NCBI RefSeq assembly: GCF_003259745.1
Contig: NZ_QLMC01000001.1
Location: 248,001 to 312,000, forward strand
Length of the DNA: 64,000 bases
Origin: Larkinella arboricola
GTDB taxonomy: Bacteria > Bacteroidota > Bacteroidia > Cytophagales > Spirosomataceae
Direction: 5' to 3'
Positions within the stretch are counted from its first letter, which is position 1; every line of letters begins with the position of its first letter. Under the pieces are notes generated by a model. The model had not been told where the DNA came from and made no database searches. It was given only the letters and a program-made list of their open reading frames with translations. Made by a program: the position numbers and the translations under genes. Positions 1 through 7,794 of the stretch are shown here, in pieces.

Positions 1-1
1 C

Positions 2-859
2 GTCTGCAAGCGGGTCGATAAGACCTGGAAGCACTGGTCAAAACCGGTGAATCTGGGCCCGGCAATCAACACCGACGGGTATGATGCCTATTACTCCGTG
101 GCCGCTTCGGGCGAATATGCCTACATGACCAGTTTCAAAAATACGCTCGGCAAAGGCGATATTGTACGGATCAAGCTCCGCGATGAATCGAATCCCGAAG
201 ACAAAACCGTTCCGGAAGAGGTTCGTCCCGATCCGGTGGTGTTGGTGAGCGGTAAAGTGATCGACCAGAAAACCGGCAAACCTGTTGAAGCCCGGGTGGT
301 TTACCAAACCTTGCCCGATGGATCGGAAGCCGGTGAAGCCACGTCCGACCCGGTGACGGGCGAGTATAAAATTGTGTTGCCCTATGGCAAGAAATACAGT
401 ATGCGGGCCGTAGCGCCCAATTTCATTGCCGAGGGAGGCAATATCGACCTGACCGAGGCCAAAGGCTTTCAGGAAATCAAAGGCAAGGAACTGAACCTGA
501 TTCCGATTGAGGTTGGGCGGGCCGTGCGGCTGAACAACATTTTCTTCGATGTGGGGAAAGCCACCCTGCGCGACGAGTCGTTCCCGGAACTGGACCGGAT
601 GGTGAACACATTTAACGAGAATCCGAAGCTAATCGTCGAAGTGGGTGGGCATACGGATAATACCGGATCGAACGAAATAAACCTGAAACTGTCGCAGGAC
701 CGCGCCGATGCCGTCCGTGAATACTTTATCGGCAAGGGCATCGAACCCGACCGGGTTGGCAGCAAAGGGTACGGCGAAGCACGGCCGGTGGCCACCAACG
801 ATACGGAAGAAGGGCGGCAGACGAACCGGCGCGTAGAATTTGTGATTAAGAAAAAATAG
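2..859 (+). CDS. OmpA-family protein with PD40 repeat, 3' part (5' end outside window)
   Basis: Outer-membrane-associated protein that binds peptidoglycan through its C-terminal OmpA domain. The frame is open to the left edge, so the gene starts upstream; a GTG at base 47 is only an internal codon. The first visible residues (W-S-K-P-V-N-L-G-P, then I-N-T-D-G-Y-D) are the end of a PD40/WD40-like beta-propeller repeat. A carboxypeptidase-regulatory-like beta-sandwich follows (V-S-G-K-V-I-D through A-P-N-F). The last ~110 residues are the OmpA domain: F-F-D-V-G-K, the G-H-T-D-N-T-G-S motif, L-S-Q-D-R-A with the Asp/Arg pair that contacts diaminopimelate in this family, and a final R-R-V-E-F. 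The TPR-PD40-CarboxypepD_reg-OmpA architecture is common in Bacteroidota; the precise role is unknown. Confidence 0.93.
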   Translation, partial: VCKRVDKTWKHWSKPVNLGPAINTDGYDAYYSVAASGEYAYMTSFKNTLGKGDIVRIKLRDESNPEDKTVPEEVRPDPVVLVSGKVIDQKTGKPVEARVVYQTLPDGSEAGEATSDPVTGEYKIVLPYGKKYSMRAVAPNFIAEGGNIDLTEAKGFQEIKGKELNLIPIEVGRAVRLNNIFFDVGKATLRDESFPELDRMVNTFNENPKLIVEVGGHTDNTGSNEINLKLSQDRADAVREYFIGKGIEPDRVGSKGYGEARPVATNDTEEGRQTNRRVEFVIKKK

Positions 860-878
860 CTCTAAAAGACTTTATCGA

Positions 879-917
879 AAATGAAATGGCCCGGTTATAT
901 GCCGGGCCATTTCATTT
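879..917. terminator. bidirectional terminator hairpin between convergent genes
   Basis: A near-perfect inverted repeat with a GC-rich core (ATGGCCCGG / CCGGGCCAT) and A/T-rich outer ends has a 7-base loop at 895-901. It lies between the OmpA stop (859) and the stop of the minus-strand gene (940). A-rich and T-rich flanks on either side would let it end transcripts from both directions. Confidence 0.85.
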
Positions 918-939
918 CTAAAGAAGGTAGGTATGGAAA

Positions 940-1683
940 TTAATCCAGTCCGGGCCGCTGAAAATTCCGTGCTTCCGGGAAGGCTTCTTCCATCTGTTGC
1001 CGGATGCGGCCGAGCAGCACCAGCATATCCAGCACATCATCGGTTTTCTCCGGATAATTTTCCAGCAGCGTGTGCCAGGCCAGTAATGACTGATCAACGC
1101 TCACCAGCACCAGTTTGGCTTTGCCGTTGAAATAAGCCTGAAGAGTGGGTGTACGATTCAGGCCGCTATTGACCTGTAGCGCCGATACAACCTTGACCGG
1201 GATCAGCGTACGGTACCATTTGATGATTTCCCAGGCGTCTTTTAGTTTATTCAGCAAATCGATGGCTTCCTGTTCTGTCCGTAGGCCCAGATTTGTTTCA
1301 AAAGCCTGTTGATGACCGGCTTGCTCCAGCAGGTTTTTTTCCTGCTTCAACCAGGCCGCCGTTTGACGAAGATAATCGTCGCACAACGCAGTCAGCGGGT
1401 TTCCGGCTGACTCTTTGGCGGGAGCAACGGCTTTTGTTTCTTCTTCGATGGCCCGGTGTTCCGGCAGGACACGTTGCTGGCGGGCTTTTTCGACATAGTT
1501 TTTGGTTAGTTCAAGGGTTTCCATCAACCGGCTCACCAGCGTTTCCGCATCCATACTCGACTGTTTTAACCCTTCCGGATGTTGCTTTGCAAAATTCTGG
1601 CACCGCTTGGTAAACGGGCAGCGTTCACACCAAGAATCGCAATAATTGTAAATGTTCGGTATCAGCTCCACTTCCTCTTTCAT
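940..1683 (-). CDS. hypothetical protein with N-terminal four-cysteine motif
   Basis: I do not recognise a named family. The 247-residue protein has no signal peptide or membrane segment. Residues 15-28 carry four cysteines spaced C-x3-C-x2-C-x5-C, which could bind a metal ion or Fe-S cluster. The rest is predicted to be mainly helical: a Q/E/K-rich linker at about residues 45-90, then long amphipathic stretches. The ATG at 1683 is the first in frame, and the gene stands alone, convergent with the OmpA gene. Cytoplasmic location is inferred. Similar proteins occur as hypotheticals in Cytophagales as far as I know, but no function can be assigned from sequence. Confidence 0.75.
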   Translation of the reverse strand: MKEEVELIPNIYNYCDSWCERCPFTKRCQNFAKQHPEGLKQSSMDAETLVSRLMETLELTKNYVEKARQQRVLPEHRAIEEETKAVAPAKESAGNPLTALCDDYLRQTAAWLKQEKNLLEQAGHQQAFETNLGLRTEQEAIDLLNKLKDAWEIIKWYRTLIPVKVVSALQVNSGLNRTPTLQAYFNGKAKLVLVSVDQSLLAWHTLLENYPEKTDDVLDMLVLLGRIRQQMEEAFPEARNFQRPGLD

Positions 1684-1954
1684 GATTTACAGGTAGTTAC
1701 GGTTATTTGTGAATATGCTAAGACATCAGGAAAAACGAGTCGGTTCATATCTATTTGTGAATTTACGATTCTTGGTATAAAATACAAATTCCAGGCCATT
1801 TTTATGAATTTATATTCTGTTTGATGGATTTATTTTTACTAAACGTTTGGCAGGTGCAATAAAATTATTTTTTGCAGGAATAGTATTTTATTGAGGTTGT
1901 GTTGATAGGCAACCGGTTAATCAAACAAGAGTGGTATTAATGAAGGCGAAAAGT

Positions 1955-1962
1955 TATTTTTG
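1955..1962 (+). promoter_or_regulatory. candidate -7 element for the serine hydrolase gene
   Basis: TATTTTTG matches the Bacteroidota -7 consensus TAnnTTTG and lies 20 bases before the ATG at 1983. No convincing -33 TTG is seen at the expected spacing, so this is a weak call. The rest of the 299-base spacer 1684-1982 is AT-rich, and I see no gene in it. Confidence 0.35.
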
Positions 1963-1982
1963 AGAAATCCAGCTCCGCCCCG

Positions 1983-3410
1983 ATGAACTATTCCTTCTTC
2001 CTTCTTTTGCTGATTACACTTTCGTCAGCTGCCCAAACGCCGGAAACCGCCCCGCTTGATTCGCTGACGGAAACGTCCAGACGGTATTACAACCGCCAGC
2101 AACCCGATTCGCTCTATGCCCTGATGGGCGATGCGTTTCATGGCCAGATTTCAGCGGCTCAGTTTTCCCAGATCTCTCAGGGCCTGAAAGCGCAGTTAGG
2201 AACCTGGCAATCCGCCGAGCGCCGGAGTGTCAAAGACGGGGTGGCCCGCTACAAGGCGACGTTCGACAAGGGGCTGATCGATTTTTACATCAGTCGTGAT
2301 AAAGCCGGCAAAATTCATACCTTTCTATTCAAACCCTATGAAGCTGATGTTGCCGATAAAACGTCGGCCGTGCCGACCAGCAATCTGCTCAAAACAAATT
2401 TTGATCAACAGGTCGATGCGGTGGCTCGGGCATACATCAAAAAAGCAAATACCGTCGGGCTGAGCATTGGTATTCTTCGCAATGACAGTCTGTTTACGTA
2501 CAATTACGGAGAAACTGCCAAAGGAAATGGCCAGCTTCCGGATGCAAATACGCTGTTTGAAATTGGCTCGATCAGCAAAACGTTTACGGCGACGCTACTG
2601 GCTGATGCCGTCCAGCGTGGGCTGGTTAAACTGGATGATCCCGTGAACAAGTACCTACCCGACTCCATCCCGAAGTTGCAGAAAGACGGCATTCCTGTTA
2701 CGCTGAAAACGCTGGCCAATCATACCTCCGGTTTGCCCCGGCTCCCGACTAATCTCTTTTCAACCGCTACGGACATGAATAACCCGTACAAACACTACGA
2801 CCAGAAATTACTTTATACCTACCTCAAAACGGCCACCCTATCGCGTCAGCCGGGGAAGGAATACGAATATTCCAATCTGGCGGTGGGGCTGTTGGGTACT
2901 GTTCTGGAAACGGTAAACAAAAAAACGTACGAGGAGCTTGTAAAAGAGCGCATTGCCAAACCGTTAGGTATGGCGCATACCGTGCTGACCCTGAATGAGC
3001 CGGATAAAAAGCGGTTTGCGCAGGGAAATGATGCCAAAGGCAACCCGGCGTCGTCGTGGGAGTTTCAGGCGCTGGCGGGTGCGGGCGCACTCCGGTCTTC
3101 GGTCAATGATCTGGTTCCGTATCTGAAAGCCGAATTGGGCAAAGGACCGAAAAAACTGGTTGAAGCCATGAAAGCGACCCAGCAAACGACATTTACGAAC
3201 GGAAACACCGCTGTCGGGCTGGGCTGGCACCGCCGTTCGGAGGACGCGCGGCCCTGGTTCTGGCATCAGGGTGGCACCGGCGGTTTTGTTACCTACGTGG
3301 CTTTCAATCCGTCACGCCAGATTGCAGTTATCCTGCTGACCAATAGCCAGAGCCCAATTGATGAACTTGTGGCTGGCGCTCATAAACTCGCTGAAACCAA
3401 CACCAAATGA
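1983..3410 (+). CDS. secreted serine hydrolase, class C beta-lactamase / PBP4* family
   Basis: Exported hydrolase with the serine beta-lactamase/DD-peptidase fold. A signal peptide covers about residues 1-18 (hydrophobic F-F-L-L-L-L-I, ending A-A-Q). Residues ~25-120 resemble the DUF3887-type domain often found in front of these enzymes. The catalytic motifs are intact: S196-I-S-K199 (S-x-x-K), Y296-S-N298 (Y-x-N) and H428-Q-G430 (H-x-G). The family includes esterases, D-aminopeptidases and penicillin-binding proteins, so true beta-lactamase activity cannot be assumed. The length of 475 residues is normal for the two-domain form. Its stop overlaps the start of the next gene by 4 bases (ATGA), which implies co-transcription. 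Confidence 0.9.
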   Translation: MNYSFFLLLLITLSSAAQTPETAPLDSLTETSRRYYNRQQPDSLYALMGDAFHGQISAAQFSQISQGLKAQLGTWQSAERRSVKDGVARYKATFDKGLIDFYISRDKAGKIHTFLFKPYEADVADKTSAVPTSNLLKTNFDQQVDAVARAYIKKANTVGLSIGILRNDSLFTYNYGETAKGNGQLPDANTLFEIGSISKTFTATLLADAVQRGLVKLDDPVNKYLPDSIPKLQKDGIPVTLKTLANHTSGLPRLPTNLFSTATDMNNPYKHYDQKLLYTYLKTATLSRQPGKEYEYSNLAVGLLGTVLETVNKKTYEELVKERIAKPLGMAHTVLTLNEPDKKRFAQGNDAKGNPASSWEFQALAGAGALRSSVNDLVPYLKAELGKGPKKLVEAMKATQQTTFTNGNTAVGLGWHRRSEDARPWFWHQGGTGGFVTYVAFNPSRQIAVILLTNSQSPIDELVAGAHKLAETNTK

Positions 3411-4237
3411 AAATCGAAACCGTCAGTATTTTAGGGTGCGGCTGGCTGGGCTTTCCGCTGGCCGAGCGGTTGCTGGATAGCGGCTACGTAGTCAAAGGAA
3501 GCACTACCTCGAAGGAAAAACTGCCAATTTTCTGGAAACGGGGCATTAAACCGTATGAGCTTCGCCTGACGCCAACGCCGGAAGGGGATGATCTGGCCGA
3601 CTTCCTCGATACCGATGCCCTGATCATCAACATTCCGCCCAAAGCCGGACAGCAGGGCGATGTTTTTCATCCTCAGCAAATCCGGGCCGTGGCCGATGCC
3701 CTGCGGCAAACCGGGGCGAAAATACCGTACATCCTTTACGTCAGTTCTACGTCTATTTATCCGGATTTAAACCGGATGGTTGTTGAAGACGATGTGATGA
3801 CTCCCAATCAATCCCTTTCTCCGGCGTTTGTTGAAGCCGAACAAACCGTTCTGGGGCTGGGCCATTCGACGGTGTTACGGTTTGGCGGGTTGTTGGGTTA
3901 CAACCGGATTCCAGGCCGTTATGTAGCCGGTAAGCAGGGCTTAACCACGGGGTCCGTTCCGGTCAATTACATTCACCGCGACGACGGTATTCAAATCATC
4001 ACGGCTTTTCTGAACAATCCGCAGCCGGGGCAGATTTTCAACGTGGTAGCGCCCGAACATCCGACGCGTGAAGCCGTTTACCGGCAAAACTGCGCCGATT
4101 TCGGCTACGAAACCCCGACGTTTGCCGAACCATCGGAACCCGCTCCTTATAAAATTGTCAGTCCCGAAAAATTAATCAAAACCATCGGTTACCCGTTTCA
4201 ATACGCCGATCCGCTGGCGTTTTATTACACACCTTAA
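3407..4237 (+). CDS. YeeZ-like NAD(P)-binding protein (atypical SDR)
   Basis: 276-residue protein resembling the E. coli YeeZ group of extended short-chain dehydrogenases. The N-terminus has a Rossmann dinucleotide motif (I-L-G-C-G-W-L-G-F-P-L-A), followed by I-N-I-P-P-K and a Y-V-S-S-T-S-I-Y segment where SDR enzymes carry the catalytic region. A classic Y-x-x-x-K is not obvious, in line with the 'atypical' SDR class, so a catalytic function is uncertain. The start overlaps the hydrolase stop by 4 bases. The stop overlaps the stop of the convergent TonB receptor gene at TTAA (4234-4237). Confidence 0.85.
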   Translation: MKIETVSILGCGWLGFPLAERLLDSGYVVKGSTTSKEKLPIFWKRGIKPYELRLTPTPEGDDLADFLDTDALIINIPPKAGQQGDVFHPQQIRAVADALRQTGAKIPYILYVSSTSIYPDLNRMVVEDDVMTPNQSLSPAFVEAEQTVLGLGHSTVLRFGGLLGYNRIPGRYVAGKQGLTTGSVPVNYIHRDDGIQIITAFLNNPQPGQIFNVVAPEHPTREAVYRQNCADFGYETPTFAEPSEPAPYKIVSPEKLIKTIGYPFQYADPLAFYYTP

Positions 4238-6576
4238 AATTTCCACTTCAGTCGTACGGACGCATTACGGCCCGGGTCGTCGGCATAATACCGGAAGCGG
4301 TTCATGTAATCGCGGTATACGGTATTGAATAGATTGGTAACCGTAATTCCGACGTCAAGCTGACGTTTTTCTGATACCGGAATGGCAAAACCGGCGGTCA
4401 GATTCCAGAGTGAATAGGCGGGCGGGGGTGGAATAAAATCGCTGGTGGCTGAACGCGGCCCGCCCGGAACCCGGTTTTGCCGGGCTACCCACAAATTACC
4501 CGCACCCACAAAAACGTCCTGGAGCCCGGCCCACTTGCCGAGGTCATAACGCAGACTGTTTTCCCAACGGTTTGGCGGAGTCATGACAATGGGCTGATCA
4601 AGAACAACATCCTGCACCCGCAGCAGCGATAACTTGGATGTTCCGCTCAGTTTCGGTAACAAAACTGTCGTCAGGCTGGCATCCAGTCCTGCATAAAGGG
4701 CGTCGGTTTGCGTGTATTTGAAAGCCGGAAAAGCCCCCCGGATGGTCAGAACCGGTTCGGCCTGCGGTTTCAGGTAGATGTAATCCCGAATGGTGTTGTA
4801 AAACAGACCCACTTCGGCCTGCACTTTTTTGCCCGTATACTCCGTGCTTAGATTCAGGTTGTAAGCCACTTCGGGTTGCAGGGTTCGGTCGCCGAGTTCG
4901 TAAGCCGCTGCGCCGTGGTGAACACCGTCGCTGAACAGTTCGCTTACGTTCGGGGCGCGCCAGGAGGTTCCGGCGTTGAACCGCGCCGTCCATTGATCAT
5001 TTATTGAATACGTCGCCCCGACGGTTCCCGAAAAATTCCGGAACACGAACAGCGGTTTTTCCAGCACCCGGTTTTCATACCGGAACACCTGCATATGCCG
5101 GTAGTCATAGCGAAGCCCGGCTTCGTATTCCCAGCGGTTCAGCTTTAGTTTTTCAATCCAGAAAATACCGGCATTATACGTCCGGAAATTCGGAATCAAC
5201 GGGCGGCCGTTCATGATATTAAACTGATAAAAACCGCTGATACCCACGCTGCCGGTCAATTTGTTGGCGAGGGGCTTGTGCTCAAAAATCAAATCACCGG
5301 TGTAGGTTGTCAGCCGAAAGCGGAGCTCCGGGCGGTTGAGGGCCGCCAGCGAATCGTTCCGGGGGCGGTGCAGGTCGTATTCCATCCGGTCGTCAAGCTG
5401 CCGGGCCAGTGTCAGACTCCAGGTGCCCCCCGACGCCAGTTTCCAGTCGGTTTTCCACTTCAGCAAGTCGTGGACAATTTGTTGGTAGGGCCGATTGATG
5501 GCGTACGAAAAACCGGATTTGACGATGGGTTCCCCCTTCTCAAGCACGGCCTGAAGGTCGCTCAGGCTGCCAATGTGCGAACCCGAAAAGATACCCAGTC
5601 GGGTTGCAAACCGGCTGTAATAAAGCTCGGAACGAAGCCGGGCCGAGCGGTAACCCAGCGCAGCCGAAACGTTCTGCTCCGAAATGCCGGTATTGTCCAG
5701 AAAATACCGGGGTGTGCGGATGTTGCCGCCCCGTTTGAGCGTTCCCTGCACCCGCCAGCCGAACCTCTTGCCAAAGCCGCCTTCTGTTTGCAGCGAAGCC
5801 ACACCCTGCCGCCCGTTGGTAAAACCGGCCAGATTCAGTTCGCCGTGAACGGTTTTGGTGGTGGGTAGCGGAGCCGGTTCGACGAGAATCACCCCGCCAA
5901 TGGCATCGGAGCCAAAGCGAACGCCCGCAGCTCCCTTAATGACGGTAAGGCGGTTAGCCACGAAGGGATCAATTTCGGGTGCGTGTTCGGAGCCCCACTG
6001 CTGGCCTTCCTGCCGGATACCGTTGTTCAGAATCAGGATGCGGTTGCTGTGCATACCGTGGATAACAGGTTTGGCAATCGACGAGCCGGTTTGCAGGGTG
6101 GTTACGCCCGTAACAGTCCGCAGGGCATCACCCAGCGACTGGCCGCGGGTTTGGTCGAGCGCCTTGCCTTCCAGTTGCGAAACCGTCTGACTGCTGAGCG
6201 CCGTGGCCCGCTGCGCCGTTACATTCACATCCTGCAAATGAATATCGTCTTCCGTCAGCAGCACGTTTTGCTCGGACGTATGAACCAGCGTCACGGACTG
6301 GGCCACCTGCTTATACCCTAAAATGCTGCTAACCACCGTGTATTGTCCCTGGCACAGCTGGTCGATCCGGTAATGCCCTTCGGCATCGGTCAGGGTTCCT
6401 TTTTGTAATTCTTTAATAAAAACGGCCGCACCGGGAATGGGCTGGCGGCTATCCCGGTCGAGCACCACTCCTTTTATAAAACAATCGCAGGGATGTTGTG
6501 CAAAAGTGGGGAACAAGATTCCCACTGTTAGCAGTAGGGGAACAAATAAAAGAAATAATAAATGACCAGGCTTCAC
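4234..6576 (-). CDS. TonB-dependent receptor with CarboxypepD_reg-like N-terminal domain
   Basis: Outer-membrane active-transport receptor. Order of parts: signal peptide (L-L-F-L-L-F ... P-T-F-A-Q), a carboxypeptidase-regulatory-like domain starting at C-F-I-K-G-V-V, a plug domain (L-G-D-A-L-R-T-V-T-G-V; V-I-K-G-A-A-G-V-R-F-G-S-D-A-I-G-G), and a 22-strand-type barrel ending in aromatic K-W-K-F. The plug segment with G-Q-Q-W-G-S-E-H-A-P-E-I-D resembles ZnuD-type metal receptors, so zinc or another metal is a possible ligand (inference). A frame with a TTG at 6627 would add 17 residues. I prefer the GTG at 6576 because a TAnnTTTG promoter element lies inside the longer version, and because the GTG sits two residues before the hydrophobic segment. 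The length from there is 780 residues. Confidence 0.88.
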   Translation of the reverse strand: MKPGHLLFLLFVPLLLTVGILFPTFAQHPCDCFIKGVVLDRDSRQPIPGAAVFIKELQKGTLTDAEGHYRIDQLCQGQYTVVSSILGYKQVAQSVTLVHTSEQNVLLTEDDIHLQDVNVTAQRATALSSQTVSQLEGKALDQTRGQSLGDALRTVTGVTTLQTGSSIAKPVIHGMHSNRILILNNGIRQEGQQWGSEHAPEIDPFVANRLTVIKGAAGVRFGSDAIGGVILVEPAPLPTTKTVHGELNLAGFTNGRQGVASLQTEGGFGKRFGWRVQGTLKRGGNIRTPRYFLDNTGISEQNVSAALGYRSARLRSELYYSRFATRLGIFSGSHIGSLSDLQAVLEKGEPIVKSGFSYAINRPYQQIVHDLLKWKTDWKLASGGTWSLTLARQLDDRMEYDLHRPRNDSLAALNRPELRFRLTTYTGDLIFEHKPLANKLTGSVGISGFYQFNIMNGRPLIPNFRTYNAGIFWIEKLKLNRWEYEAGLRYDYRHMQVFRYENRVLEKPLFVFRNFSGTVGATYSINDQWTARFNAGTSWRAPNVSELFSDGVHHGAAAYELGDRTLQPEVAYNLNLSTEYTGKKVQAEVGLFYNTIRDYIYLKPQAEPVLTIRGAFPAFKYTQTDALYAGLDASLTTVLLPKLSGTSKLSLLRVQDVVLDQPIVMTPPNRWENSLRYDLGKWAGLQDVFVGAGNLWVARQNRVPGGPRSATSDFIPPPPAYSLWNLTAGFAIPVSEKRQLDVGITVTNLFNTVYRDYMNRFRYYADDPGRNASVRLKWKF

Positions 6577-6606
6577 TTTCAGGTAGTTACAGAAATTCTG
6601 AATGGG

Positions 6607-6637
6607 CAAAGTTACATTATTTTGCAACCTAGTTGCA
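6607..6637 (-). promoter_or_regulatory. candidate operator plus -7 element of the TonB receptor gene
   Basis: On the minus strand TAACTTTG (6614-6607) matches TAnnTTTG. Just upstream lies a perfect 6-bp dyad with a 3-base centre, TGCAAC-cta-GTTGCA (plus-strand 6623-6637). A protein bound there would cover the promoter spacer. Dyads of this size are typical of dimeric winged-helix repressors such as the Fur/Zur family. The regulator is not identified. Confidence 0.45.
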
Positions 6638-6711
6638 TATAAATTTCTTTTTATTCGACGAAAACAGGCGTTGGCATCCGGAATAAAGCGGCCAAAAAGC
6701 TTGTTTTGGAG

Positions 6712-6748
6712 CTTTGTTTAACTAAATTTGGTCAAAACTTAAACAAAG
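6712..6748. repeat. 10-bp perfect inverted repeat
   Basis: Arms CTTTGTTTAA and TTAAACAAAG are separated by 17 bases. It could be a hairpin or two half-sites for a regulator. It is followed six bases later by the TGTGTGG/CCACACA dyad. Confidence 0.5.
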
Positions 6749-6753
6749 TGTGG

Positions 6754-6769
6754 TGTGTGGTTCCACACA
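6754..6769. promoter_or_regulatory. short dyad, operator-like
   Basis: TGTGTGG-tt-CCACACA is a perfect 7-bp dyad with a 2-base centre, about 210 bases upstream of the sigma factor ATG. A 2-base loop is too tight for a stable hairpin, so protein binding is the likelier use. The target gene is unclear. Confidence 0.35.
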
Positions 6770-6977
6770 TTGTAGAAAAAAGGCCACAAATCGTTCTTTG
6801 ATATCCTTTGGCACACTCGGCCCACTTTCTCATTTATAATATTTCAATCGGCTGTAATTCAGGGGTTTATGCGGGATTGAGTTCGAGCTAATTAATCGAG
6901 TTGCGATTTTGGTTGCATTGTTGTCTAATAGGTAAGCAGACTTGGTTCAACAATAACGACTTAACGACTTATAGATC

Positions 6978-7490
6978 ATGACAGCTCTTGAATTTACCTA
7001 CAACATCGGCAAAGTTTCTAAGTCGCTGAAGCCATTTGCGCTTCGTTTAACGAAAGACGTAGAAGATGCAAACGACTTGTTACAAGATACTTTACTGAAA
7101 GCGTTCACAAACCGCGATAAATATACGGATGGTACGAATCTCAAAGCGTGGTTGTATACCATCATGAAAAATACCTTCATCACCAACTACCAGCGGATGG
7201 TGAGAAAAAATACCTTCATCGATACAACAGACAACCTGCATTACATTAACTCGACGGAAAGCAGCACCGACAACCTGGCTTATTCATCATTCGCTCAGGA
7301 CGACATCAACCGGGCTGTTAATGCACTGGACGATACGTACCGCACACCGTTTATGATGCACTTCCGGGGCTTTAAATACCACGAAATTGCAGCCCGGCTG
7401 GATATCCCCATCGGAACGGTGAAAAACCGCATTCACATTGCCCGTAAAGAGCTGAAAGACAAATTGAAAGTCTACGCTTATCAGGGTTAA
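6978..7490 (+). CDS. ECF-type RNA polymerase sigma factor
   Basis: 170-residue sigma-70-family factor of the ECF class that directs RNA polymerase to a subset of promoters. Region 2 is at about residues 20-90 (D-V-E-D-A-N-D-L-L-Q-D-T, then L-K-A-W-L-Y-T-I-M-K-N). A short S/T/D-rich linker follows, and region 4 is at about 110-165 (Y-R-T-P-F-M-M-H; Y-H-E-I-A-A-R-L; G-T-V-K-N-R-I-H-I-A-R-K, the -35-type recognition helix). No anti-sigma gene is adjacent. It precedes crtI and crtB in the same orientation but is separated from them by terminator-like hairpins. It may therefore control pigment genes without being co-transcribed with them. Confidence 0.93.
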   Translation: MTALEFTYNIGKVSKSLKPFALRLTKDVEDANDLLQDTLLKAFTNRDKYTDGTNLKAWLYTIMKNTFITNYQRMVRKNTFIDTTDNLHYINSTESSTDNLAYSSFAQDDINRAVNALDDTYRTPFMMHFRGFKYHEIAARLDIPIGTVKNRIHIARKELKDKLKVYAYQG

Positions 7491-7511
7491 TTATAAATAG
7501 ATAGTAGAGGA

Positions 7512-7571
7512 TAGACGAGAGATAAAAGACATAATTAAAGTACCCATCTTTTATCTCTTATCTCTCGTCTA
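7512..7571. repeat. long imperfect hairpin of repeated short words
   Basis: Left arm 7512-7529 (TAGACGAGAGATAAAAGA) pairs with 7547-7571. The right arm contains the word TTATCTCT in two overlapping versions, so the left arm can pair in two registers. It could be an RNA end-protecting hairpin or a degenerate repeat element. Confidence 0.6.
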
Positions 7572-7627
7572 CCATCTTGAAAGACATTTGATTGAGTAGT
7601 TTTTGGTTAAAAAAGAGGAAGGTTCCG

Positions 7628-7656
7628 AAAAGTTAGATGGTTTCCGTCTAACTTTT
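7628..7656 (+). terminator. terminator-like hairpin after the sigma factor gene
   Basis: AAAAGTTAGATGG and CCGTCTAACTTTT form a 13-bp stem with one T:G pair and a TTT loop, and more T residues follow the right arm. Confidence 0.6.
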
Positions 7657-7670
7657 TTGGTTTGGGGAGG

Positions 7671-7697
7671 AGACGGATTTTTTCAATCCGTCTTTTT
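7671..7697 (+). terminator. rho-independent terminator
   Basis: AGACGGATT and AATCCGTCT form a perfect 9-bp stem with a 5-base loop, followed directly by a T run. It lies 98 bases before the crtI start, so it probably ends sigma-factor transcripts or attenuates read-through into crtI. Confidence 0.75.
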
Positions 7698-7794
7698 TGT
7701 GTCTATTGGCTTGTCAACCGGTATTTCTCAGTTCCGACTCTACGGAGGGATTAGAAACCATCACTTAAAATCCTCTAAGAGGTTAGGGGCAGTT

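Larger units (their letters stand above)
6628..6977. other. 350-base spacer with two inverted repeats, between receptor and sigma factor genes
   Basis: No gene is visible. It holds the operator candidate at 6623-6637, a 10-bp inverted repeat CTTTGTTTAA/TTAAACAAAG (6712-6721 and 6739-6748) and a 7-bp dyad TGTGTGG-tt-CCACACA (6754-6769). A clear TAnnTTTG element for the sigma gene was not found. Confidence 0.6.
7491..7794 (+). other. 304-base spacer with three consecutive hairpins, no gene
   Basis: The stretch holds a long self-complementary repeat (7512-7571) and two terminator-like hairpins (7628-7656, 7671-7697). An open frame runs through it into crtI from 7603. Coding through two T-tailed hairpins is implausible, so I treat it as untranslated. 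Confidence 0.7.

Noticed and set aside
5278-5868. 196-codon open frame opposite the TonB receptor gene
   Set aside because: Shadow of receptor codons; several other antisense frames (12715-13503, 56496-57356, 60207-60875) are rejected for the same reason.
7603-7794. 64-residue N-terminal extension of crtI
   Set aside because: It would be translated through two terminator-like hairpins and precede the FAD motif, where CrtI normally begins.
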